DNA from: Bugula neritina | Taxonomy: Eukaryota > Bryozoa > Gymnolaemata > Cheilostomatida > Bugulidae | NCBI GenBank assembly: GCA_964035545.1 | Contig: OZ037767.1 | Coordinates: 19,811,628 to 19,875,627 of the forward strand | DNA length: 64,000 nucleotides | Direction of reading: 5' to 3' | Part shown: positions 48,970 through 58,718 of the stretch, piece after piece | How positions within the stretch are numbered: the first letter of the stretch is position 1 | Layout of the letters: each line of letters opens with the position of its first letter | The notes under the pieces: generated by a model | Databases searched by the model: none | Told to the model about the DNA's origin: nothing | What the model saw: the letters and a program-made list of their open reading frames with translations, nothing else | Made by a program: the position numbers and the translations under genes

Positions 48970-51020
48970 GTGACTCAGTCTTCTATTGCCTGCACCTTTT
49001 CGGGGTCCATCGTCACACCGTTTTGTCCGACTTTGTGCCCCAGGTACTTAACCTCCGGCTGCAACAGAGCGCACTTGGAAGGTTTTAGTTTTAGATCGGC
49101 ACCTCTGAGTCTTTCGAAGACCGCCCTCAGACGACTGACGTGTGTCTTAAAACCTGGGGAGATTACGATGATGTCATTGAGGTAGATCAGCAGTGTCTTC
49201 TAGTGAAGTCTGCTAAAGACTTGCTCCATCAGCCTTCGGAAGGTGGCCGGGGCAGAGGTTAGCCCAAACGGCAGCACCTTCCACTTCCATAGTCCGTCTC
49301 GTGTAATAAACGCCGCCTTTTTTTAGGTGTCTGGACTCAGAGGAACTTGCCAGTACCCGCTCAACAAGTCTAACGTACTGAAGTACTTGCTGCCGGCTAG
49401 GGCGTCTCAGGCAGGGTTGGGGTCAATTACATGTAAATGTAATTAATTACAATTACAATTACATGAAGATTTGTCAATTACAATTACAATTATAATTACA
49501 GTTGAAAGGTGATGTAATTAATTACAATTACAATTACATGGTAATGTAATTAATTACAATTACAATTACTTTTGTTCTCACAAGGGATAACTACAAGTTA
49601 TACAATGTCACTTCTAAGGCCAACTACCAGGGGCAATGTTGACAGTGGTGAACCTCCTTTGTTCCCAACAGTGACACTACAGGGTCAGTCCATGCCAAAT
49701 CAACTAAATTTTGAGGGGTCCCACGCCTTTGCTTCTCAGATTTTGCTTGTATTTACACATGTCCGGTGTACTATTCGTGAATATTTCTGACATAACACAA
49801 AAACTTTTTGAGAAAATTAATGACTACATTTGTGGACAAAGGTTGGGAAAACTTTTGAGGAAAGTTTGTGATTTCTACTTTTAGACCAACTTATAAATGT
49901 CTATATCTCAACCGGTTTTTTAGACTGAGCCTTAAAAATTGATGTGGGGGATATTTAAAATTTTTTCAAAATTTACAAAAAACTGCCCATATTTGATGGT
50001 TTAGCATATATGCACACAAATTGTTCTGTAGTATGTGTTGCTACTAGTGCAAGTTGATAGGTATTATCAAATCGCACAGCAATTTTTAAGACTTAGTCTA
50101 GAAAAATGGTTGAGATATAGACATTTTATAAGTTGCTCTAAAAGTAAAAGTCACCAATTTTCCTTAAAGTTTTCCCTAACCTTTGTCCACAAGTTTAGTC
50201 ATTTCTCAAAATTTTTCTGTCAGGCCAAAAATATTTAAGAAGAGTACTCAGGACATATGTAGGCCTATTTGGTGTAAATATGAACAAACTCTGAGACACA
50301 AAGGCACCGGCCATGTGGTGAGTTAGCATGGAATGACCCTATACTATATTGACTTAATCTGAACTTGTTATTTGACAGTAAATATGGTAGGAAAAGAATG
50401 ATTTTTTCAAGCTTTAAAAGTTTGAAGTAATTGACCTGTAATTATAAAGTAATTGTAAAATTCAATTACATTAGCAATGTAATTAATTACAATTACAATT
50501 ACAATTACATTTTTATACATCAATTACAAATTACATTCAATTACTTGAAAAAATGTAATTAATTACAACCAATTACAATTACAAATTACAATTACCCCAA
50601 CCCTGGTCTCAGGACCCATCAATACGGGGCATGGGGTAGGCGTCCTGTATGGTTACGTTATTAAGTTTGCGGTAATCCACACAGAACCGCCAACTTCTGT
50701 CTTTCTTCCGGACCAAGACGACCAGCGAGCTCCATGCGCTATGGGCTGGCTCTATGAGGCCGCGGTCCAGAAGATCTCGAACTTGTCGGCTGACCTCTCT
50801 CTCTTTCTCCGGCTGGGGACTGTCCCTGCAGCCAGCTGTATCTCATGTTGGACAGCTCGGGTCAGTCCAACGTCATGGTCTCCACTGCTGAACACATCGC
50901 TGTATTTGTGTAGCAACTTCGCCATAGCCTGGCGTTTCTCGTTGCTCGTGCAGCCGTCACAGGCTGTCTCATACAACGCCTTGATGTGTGGTGGGACGGT
51001 CTCCCGCTTTTTAGGCGGGC
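48970..51020 (-). pseudogene. Reverse transcriptase core of the old Ty3/gypsy element, split by the hAT insertion
   Basis: Pieces on either side of 49412-50605 encode RT. The upstream part (50650-51020) includes HKYSDVFSSGDHDVG and then AGTVPSRRKRERS. The downstream part (48970-49400) includes APATFR-type wording and LLIYLNDIIV: the family's YxDD box reads Y-L-N-D, so the first catalytic Asp is lost. Stops at about 48973 and 49203 fall where relatives have Trp. Confidence 0.85.
49412..50605. mobile_element. hAT-like foldback MITE nested in the old Ty3/gypsy RT
   Basis: 1194 bp with inverted ends CAGGGTTGGGGT / ACCCCAACCCTG and a perfect 8-bp duplication GTCTCAGG (49404-49411 and 50606-50613). 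The subterminal 130-150 bp at each end are arrays of TAATTACAATTACA. Inside, about 49680-49935 and 50100-50345 form a second, imperfect inverted repeat (for example GACAAAGGTTGGGAAAACTT against its complement), so the whole element can fold back. No transposase frame. Confidence 0.92.
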
Positions 51021-51024
51021 GCTG

Positions 51025-52135
51025 TTAGAGACCCTCCATCGTATCTCCCAACGACGGTCCCACGTCCTCCTCTTGAATAGAGTGGAAACGGCCCAGCATG
51101 GACCCTGCCAGTAGCTTTACCAACTCCGTGAAGGGGTTGACGCACTGCACTAAGATCTCTCCTTGCGCAGTCAGCTGATTTAGACTGCTGGCGAGATGGA
51201 TTCTATCGTGCGCACCTTCTACCACCCCTAGTCTGGAGATTTGACTATTGTTCACTCTGCAGTGAATAGTAGCCGGGAGTGGCCTGGTATTGTACAGTTC
51301 CGTACTACCTACACACCTCCCACCAGAGGACGGCCAAACTTGTCGACACAGGCTAGTTCTCACTCGGACATCATCATTGCAGACTTGCTGAAGTCAATGT
51401 GGCATCCCTGTCAGTTCAAGAACGACATCTCTAGGATAGCATCCTCCTTAGGTTGGTTGACGATAATCGTCACCCGGATAGCCTGGTCTCGGACGCGTCT
51501 CGCCAGCTCTATTATACCATAGAAGGGGATGCACGGGTGCCATAGTCTCCGTCGTAGGGTTCCATCTTGCTCCGGACCTCAGCACTGAGGGTGTCAAAGA
51601 GTTGGCAATTTATGAGGTTCGTCGTGCTGCCTGAATTGAGTAGAAAGGTAACAGTTTTGCCCGCTATCTTGCCGGGTAAGAAATAGCTATTCCCATGGGG
51701 CTGCACCCGTACTCTCTCTTCGTGCCGTACTCTTGCAGGGAGCACCTATCTCGCTGTGAGTCGAGTAGGTAGTAGTTTGGGACGGTTGCGAGGTGGTCTC
51801 GGAGGGAGGGGAGGCATGCTTTCCGATGCCTGCACCGGTCGCTACTCAGACTCCTGGGTCGGCAACCCGTCAAATCTGTTGCGGAGTGGCATAAAGAAAA
51901 TAACAGCGGGGTGGTGCCCCTTACCTACCCGCCGTGTTTCTGCCACTCCTGGGTGTTGGTACGCGGCACCCGCTTGGGTGACTCACGTTTCTTTTTCCCT
52001 GGAAGATTCATCGCCGGCCCGCAGGAGCCGGGGACATTTGCGGGCCACGGTAGTTTAACCCTGAAGAGATAAGAGGGCAGTATCTACGGAAGTGCCCCGG
52101 GTTTCCACGTTCCCAGCAGAGACTGACTGCTTCCC
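51025..52135 (-). pseudogene. Protease and gag C-terminus of the old Ty3/gypsy element, truncated
   Basis: 51512-51745 encodes the protease: TVTFLLNSGSTTNLIN has Asn where the family active-site motif has Asp (D-S/T-G). Further right, about 52040-52135, the minus strand reads CWERGNPGHFRRYC, a CCHC-type knuckle with one Cys replaced. The rest of gag, the primer site and the 5' LTR are missing. Confidence 0.8.
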
Positions 52136-52589
52136 CTAGCTATGTTAAAGACTCTTGGCCACTGTTTCTATCTAACTGTCCCATGTTTACTGACAAATAG
52201 TCAAACTTTTATCTTCTTTTGAAAAGCTGGCTGAATGCATAAATGAAACAAAAAGTGTTTATTTGAAAAATCCAGAAAACTTTAACTTTACTCACAGCTG
52301 GTATCTTGTCTTTCGGCATTATTTCATCGTAGATGTTTGTTGTAACAATACCTGGGCTAAAAGAGACCAATTAAAAACTTCGATATATAATATCGAAGTC
52401 ACAAACTTGTTGCTATCCAACATAATCAATTTTTTGTAACACAAATCTGCAAAAAGAGCTGATTTATAATATACAGAAGCAAGAAACATAGCTAATGTAC
52501 ATATAATATTGCTCTTAAAGCACGCGCTTGAATTCCACTTGATTATATACAAGTGATATTCCTGCTACCCGAACAGGACAGAGCGGAAA

Positions 52590-53170
52590 TAGGTGAGGAT
52601 AGGTGAGGATAGGTGAGGATAGGTAAGGATAGGTGAGGGTAGGTAAGGATAGGTGAGGGTAGGTGAGGATAGGTGAGGATAGGTGAGGATAGTTGAAGAT
52701 AGGTGAGGATAGGTAAGGATAGGTGAGGATAAGTGATGGTAGGTGAAGATAGTTGAAGATAGGTGAGGATAGGTGAGGGTAGGTGAGGATAGGTAAGGAT
52801 AGGTGAGGGTAGGTGAGGATAGGTGAGGGTAGGTGAGGATAGTTGAAGATAGGTGAGGATAGGTGAGGATAGGTGAGGATAGGTGAGGATAGGTGAGGAT
52901 AGGTGAGGATAAGTGAGGATAGGTGAGGGTAGGTGAGGATAGGTGAGGGTAGGTGAGGGTAGGTGAGGATAGGTGAGGGTAGGTGAGGGTAGGTGAGGAT
53001 AGGTGAGGGTAGGTGAGGATAGGTGAGGGTAGGTGAGGATAGGTGAGGGTAGGTGAGGATAGGTGAGGGTAGGTGAGGGTAGGTGAGGATAGGTGAGGAT
53101 AGGTGAGGGTAGGTGAGGATAGGTGAGGATAGGTGAGGGTAGGTGAGGATAGGTGAGGATAGATGAGGAT
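52590..53170. repeat. 10-bp minisatellite AGGTGAGGAT/AGGTGAGGGT
   Basis: About 58 uninterrupted copies of a 10-bp unit with two main variants and a few others (AGTTGAAGAT, AGGTAAGGAT). It lies in the intron between exon 5b and exon 6 of SDR-8. Because 10 is not a multiple of 3 the minus strand encodes a 10-residue repeat (LSSPTLTYPH) for 200 codons; this is an artefact of a stop-free unit. Its left border is the string also seen at 34272-34302. Confidence 0.97.
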
Positions 53171-53759
53171 ATACGAGTAAAACAATTATCTAGCAGATAG
53201 CTTATGCAAACCTATATATTCTCACAAGATGTCTTCCTTAGAATGAAATTCTCATTTCAATATTGTACAAAAAAAGCTAAAACTCAATACATACTTACTT
53301 GACAGTGTTTACCCTCACTTGTTTAGGAGCAAGATCTAAGGCTAAACTCCTTGCAAAGTGGTCTATAGCAGCTTTTGACATACTGTATGCTACAGCTGTG
53401 GGGCACTAAAACAGTAAAGTGGGTAATTGCTAAGTTACTTTATAAAATTAAAGTTATAATTTTCTGCATTGAAGGAGGTTATGGCCAAGTTCATATAATT
53501 ATAGTAGGACTACGTAAGATATTGAGTTTAATCTTAAAATATATAAAATGATGTGTAGAAGATTTAATATCTGTTCAATTTATTTTAACTACTTAATTCA
53601 CATAACATCAAATCAGCAGTATTTTACATCTGCATCCATTCAATTAGCTCTACAATATAAAATCAATTGTGATTGCTTTTTCAAAGTGTTACCTCATAAA
53701 CACACTTTGCTGTAACATGTAACGTAGGCAGTGGCGTAAAATGTCAGCTATTTTTAATG

Positions 53760-54022
53760 CATATGTCTGGGCTGAAGTTCTTAAAGTCTGTTATTGGATA
53801 CCGTCTATTTACACCTCAGTGGATATTTATATCCAATGAGTTGACTCTAACGTCTCCTTGTCCAAAAGGAGCCCAACGCAACTTTTTTTAATTAAGCAGT
53901 GTCTGATCCTGACGTACCGTAATGTCGTACGGGATGTAAAATAATTGCCACCACTGGAAACCGAACCCAAGTCCTCTGGTTTGCAAGCAAGTGTGCTACC
54001 ATTACACCACGGAGGCCACTGG
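53760..54022 (-). mobile_element. Second SINE type, tRNA-like head, at the SDR-8 junction
   Basis: Minus strand: the head (53947-54016) reads CCTCCGTGGTGTAATGGTAG (A box) and GGGTTCGGTTTCC (B-box-like), with a plausible acceptor and D stem but a mismatched anticodon stem, so it is not a working tRNA gene. A body of about 190 bp follows (GTACGACATTACGGTACGTC, then a GGAGCCCAACGC-type region). It is unrelated to the GGAGCAGC SINE family. It abuts the truncated exon 5a. Confidence 0.65.
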
Positions 54023-56324
54023 GTTAACCCTCACTTGTTTAGGAGCCAGATCTAAGGCTAAACTTCTTGTAAACTGGTCTAAAGCTGCTTTTGACATCCC
54101 ATAAGCTACACCATTAACTGTCTTAAAATAATATTTATAAGACAATCAGTTTGATATTTGCATAAAGAACCTACAAGTTAGGAAACAAAATCAGACTTTA
54201 AAAATAGGACCATAGTGTCCTGTAAGCTATGCAAGCACATATGAGAATAGCATAGTTGTTTAAATGTTTGTTTCAAAAAAATAATAAAAAAGAATTTTAG
54301 TTAAATCAAGGTAGTTTTTACGCCATTTGTTTCAAGGATTTAGAAAGCAGTGAAAACGAACCAAATCATCTTCCTTCATTTAACTTTATGAATCAAAAAA
54401 ACTTTTAGTATTTTCAATATGCAAGTCAAAAGTAACATAGCATTCATAGCATGTATGTTAAACTCACTGGTGTAGTTACCACTGTACTAGACACATTAAC
54501 AATGGATCCTTTACTCTCAATCAGATGTGGAACAGCCAGTTGAGTCAGTTGGTATACAGCTCTGATGTTGGTAGACATTATCAAGTCAAATTGTTCCAGA
54601 GTCTCTTCTAGGAAACTGTCAAATCTAGCAGCAGCAGCATTGTTGACCTTAACAAAGCATTTAAAAGTAGAACATTGAATGGCTAAACGTTGTTTATCTA
54701 AACACTCAGGAAAGTGTATAAGCAATAATTGTTTTGTAAATGTATATAACCTATATTATATAGTTTTTGCAACAAAAATAATTCCATTAGGCTATAGGGC
54801 CACATGACTCGGTTTTTTACATGCGGATCCAAATGCTTGAAAACTCGTTGCTGGAACAACCTGCCATACACAATGCGTTGGTATGAGTGCATAAGTTTAT
54901 TAGCTAATGATCTTGGCGTTTAACTTTACTCCTAAAGGCTTTTTTTTAATTTACGTCATCGACTATAGATATTATAAAAGGGGAAAATACAAAACTATAT
55001 AAAACTGGTTTAAATCAATTCGCTGAAAATTAAAAGAATTGAAACTCAAAAAGTGTGCTCACTAATGGAAACCAGCTAATTGAATCAAACCCCTACAAGT
55101 TTTTTGCACTCTCCGCTCAGCATGTTATCCGCATGGAAATTTGAACACAACAGCCCATTATTGGGCTAAGGAGATTTTCTGCATGTAGTTCACTCGAGAA
55201 GAGAATCCTAGCCTCAGTTGAAATGCAAATATTTATTTAGTGTACCTTGGTTGATGTATTCAGTAATGTACAGCATGTACTTTAAACTATTATAATAGAT
55301 GTATATACATTTATTTTTCATATTTTATCTATATACCATATAGTATATGCTATACTATAGCTATACTATATTATACTATAGCACTATGCTATAGCTATGC
55401 TACTATATATGTTATATAATATATGGTATATTAAACCTAATTGTTTTACTCAGAATATTAGACAGGTGAATGGGTAGACTGAGATTCTCACCAATACATC
55501 CAGCTGTTTGTAGTGTTCTAGTGTCTTCTCAATAATTCTCACTACGTCAGATTCAATGGTAAGATCTCCAACTATAGTGATGACATCACCAGCTCCTTTA
55601 CATAGACTCACAGTCTCCTATTAAAAGTTGAAAATGTTTGAATTGGAAATCAATTTGATAACTTTGATAGCAGTTAGACTATATATAACTTACCTGAAGA
55701 TTGACTTCATTTCTACCACAGAGTACCAGTTTAGATCCAAGAGATGCAAAGTGGATGGCAGTGGCTCTTCCAATACCAGAACTGGCTCCTGTATCAAATG
55801 GAGTAATCAAAACTTCTACATTAACTATGAGGAAATGAATTATATTTTGCCAAATTTTATACTTTAGCTGTGTATTTTAAAACGAACCATCTTGTGTAAC
55901 GTAATATAATTGTACAAGTACAAAGTGCATTGATTTTAAGATACAAAACATGTATTACTACATCAACATGTATTCACATTATTCTGTATATATGGTGACT
56001 AAATAAGTTTTATAAGCGAAACCAAAGTAATAAAATAATATAAATACTGCATGTATGTAGATCTATGCCGATTGGTACATTACAATCATTGAACTGTGTA
56101 TAGTTAGCTTAATAATGTCCTAAGCATTGTATTACTACAAATAGCATTTAATTATTGCTATTGCCACAATTATTACTAGAACATTATTACTCGGATATTT
56201 AATTACTAAAGACATCTTAAAGCAATAGCATTGCAACTGCTATACATTTAGCACATTTTTGCAATATAATTTGAGAACACATTGTATTACTAACACAATT
56301 TCATTAATCATGTATATATAATAA

Positions 56325-56465
56325 CATTACAGTGTTAGTAATACAGTGTTAGTAATACGGTATTAGTAATACAGTATTAGTAATACAGTGTATAGCAATA
56401 CAGTATATGATAATGCAGTATATTATAGTAATACAGTGTTAGCAATACTGTGTTAGTAACACAGC
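56325..56465. repeat. Short tandem repeat in SDR-8 intron 1
   Basis: Imperfect repeats of a 15-17 bp unit, AGTGTTAGTAATAC, with variants. Confidence 0.75.
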
Positions 56466-56585
56466 GTTGACCCTCTACATGATTTGTTATGATTTATTCA
56501 ATGCTTCAACTCTATTCTGCTAATATTTTATTTAAGGTTATATAAGCTTACCTGTGACCAAAGCAACTTTACTGTTCAAAGACAT

Positions 56586-58718
56586 ATTGCTTTAAATTTA
56601 CTTCCACAAACCCATATAGTAGCTAAAACTTCTCTTGTGACTTATCATTTGTCTAATAAATTATTAGCAACTTTTGCATTCCATTTCGTGTCTGCTATTG
56701 GATAATAAATTTTACATTTTACCTAAATGACACTAATGTCTACCGATTGAATTCTTTCTGTTAAGTAATGCCAACTGCTGGCCAAATTCATATATGGCAA
56801 GTTAGCAAATTATAGTTTTAACTGTGGCACATTTCAATGCTCTAGTGAATTGCTGGAAGTCATTAGATTGGAAGTTACCATGTTTCATCTGTATCGGAAT
56901 ATCATATAGCAAGTATACCAGTAGCTTTAATCAATTAATTCTGTGATATCATAGTAAATGTCATATTATTAGTCTTTATCTATATTCTATAAAATAGAAT
57001 ACATTGCAAGCTGCAACTCATATAACTCTGGAGCTAAAACTTAGGTGTTGTTCTAAAATTGAGTAGCTCAGATTCATCTGCCACATCACAAGATATCTAT
57101 AATAAGAAAAATGAATCAAAGCATGAAACAAATATCTCTAAATATAAAGAAGCCTACTAAAATTAAAGATGTCAGTTTCATGATAAATTGGTGTATCGGA
57201 GTTACCCTCACCTAGGCATAAAAAAGTTTTCTCACGAGTACCCAAGTGCATTGGAGTTATCCTATCTAAGTATAGTAATTGAAAGATAACAAGTCATGCA
57301 TGTATTAATACGAGCTGAGCCATCCAAAACCATCTTTTATGGACACTTTGCTGATATAGAGTTGTCTTCTCTCATTATATAAACCTGCAGTTGGTTAATT
57401 AGAATGTACAACTGTAAGGATGCTTAATGGTATTAGAAATAGATGTGTAGGCATCAAATGCTTATAATCCGCACATATCCGTGAATATTATGTAGGTCAG
57501 CATGGCAGGTAGAGGTGCTGAAACGTTATATGTCAAAGTTCATTTATAGATACAAGCTTGTCATAAGAGGGTTGTGGAGCTGCATATAGTCAAAAAATTT
57601 ACATCTAATGTACATTGTACTATATTTTTTAACACTAGTTTAATTATGAGAAGTTACTTTGTATGTCAAATTTTATTTAAAGATTAAACAGCTGCAACTT
57701 CGAAACTAAACATTATAATTTAACTTCAATTGTTGTATTGACTGCACATATAACATTAAAAAAGGGAATATAATTTTATACTATGTGTATAAGTCTTATA
57801 TTGTTATGTTTTAGAATATTGATGTATGTGTTTATATAAATTATTAGGGAGCAGCCATGGTCTAGGGGTTAAAGCGTTTGCCTAGTAAGCACGAAGTTAT
57901 GGGTTCAAGCTCTGACAAAGGTCATTAGTGATGTTAGGAAGAGCATGCAGTCATAATTGCTCCTGTGCCCTATCTGAATAATTGTCCTTAGCCTGATTCA
58001 ACAAAAACTTTTTACATCAGGGGTTTCTCACAGGGATGGTGACTATATACAAAATTGAGTAAGTTTTGTTTACATAAATCATTATTGTGAGCTATATTCA
58101 AGTAGTGACTTTATACAGTGGCTATATTCAAGTTGTGACTTTATTCAGTGAGACAATAGATATATAACTTTATTTCATAAAACGGAAAGCTTAAAAACTA
58201 TTGACTTTGTGTGAGCTTTTCAGCGATCTATTGAGGCGGTGTTTAATTTGGGTAATTGATATTTTTTGCAGTTAATTATATTTATTGAATGTTATAACTA
58301 TTCAATTTATAATAAAATGATAAACTGTAAAATGTAACAAATAGTTTCAATGAATATGATAAACAATTAGCATCTGGTGTTAACAGTTATTGCAAAGATA
58401 AAAAAGCTAGCAGCTTTAAACTTTCAAATTTATTATTTGCAGTTTCATAAAAAATATATGGTACAAAACAACTAAATAGAAAAGATACAAAGCAGATGGT
58501 TTACTGTACGCATGCAGCAGTGAACTTAGAGTTATATATCAACTGCATTTTAAAGTAGTACAAGGTATAAGCAGTTTTGTTAGAAACTATTCTTATATAT
58601 GAGTAAAACAATAACTATTTTACTTCTAATAAACAAATTTAAGAATGCCAATAAAATTGCCAAATTAACACTCTATTTAGAAATATAAAAGTTGAATCAC
58701 TCAGTACTTCTTAATTCT
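56586..58718. other. Intergenic gap SDR-8 to SDR-9
   Basis: AT-rich, with no exon seen. The only recognised item is the SINE at 57848-58062. Confidence 0.5.
57848..58062 (+). mobile_element. tRNA-derived SINE, copy 6
   Basis: The best-preserved head of the family: GGAGCAGCCATGGTCTAGGG, TAGTAAGCACGAAG, B-box-like GGGTTCAAGCTC, body GATGTTAGGAAGAGCATGCA, and end CATCAGGGGTTTCTCACAGG. Confidence 0.88.

Larger units (their letters stand above)
44592..52137 (-). mobile_element. Old, 5'-truncated Ty3/gypsy element with a nested hAT insertion
   Basis: Reads on the minus strand. It retains a 3' LTR (44592-44961), a purine tract, a short extra ORF region, the pol C-terminus, integrase, RNase H, RT and protease pieces, and ends inside gag at a zinc knuckle near 52040-52135. 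No second LTR is found at the right end: the sequence passes directly into SDR-type flank (from about 52138). Coding is broken by many stops and shifts. Its GC content is well above its surroundings, so it came from a different sequence pool. Its domain wording differs from the young element, so it is a separate lineage. It sits inside a third copy of the SDR-6/SDR-7 flank. Confidence 0.9.
52296..56585 (-). pseudogene. SDR-8, fused SDR remnant with two exon 5 copies and no exon 7
   Basis: Exons in gene order: 56552-56585, 55694-55788, 55492-55617, 54468-54647, exon 5a 54023-54121, exon 5b 53299-53405, exon 6 52296-52356. Exon 1 is 34 nt (MSLNSKVALVTG). Exons 2 and 3 read well (CGRNEVNLQ; shared exon 3). 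Exon 4 has NNAA instead of NNAG. Exon 5a loses its last 8 nt and donor at the junction with a tRNA-like SINE. Exons 5b and 6 are of the SDR-6/SDR-7 type and belong to another copy. No exon 7 follows: at about 52230 the 3' flank (alike at 41165 and 36410) runs straight into intron 6 sequence, so a deletion removed it. A working full-length product is unlikely. Confidence 0.85.

Noticed and set aside
52565-53185. A 206-codon open frame of LSSPTLTYPH repeats on the minus strand
   Set aside because: It is only the 10-bp minisatellite read in a stop-free frame; no start context or splice sites, and it lies inside an SDR intron.
53947-54016. A functional tRNA gene, possibly with GCA anticodon
   Set aside because: Acceptor and D stems are plausible, but the anticodon stem does not pair and the T stem has a mismatch; a SINE head fits better.
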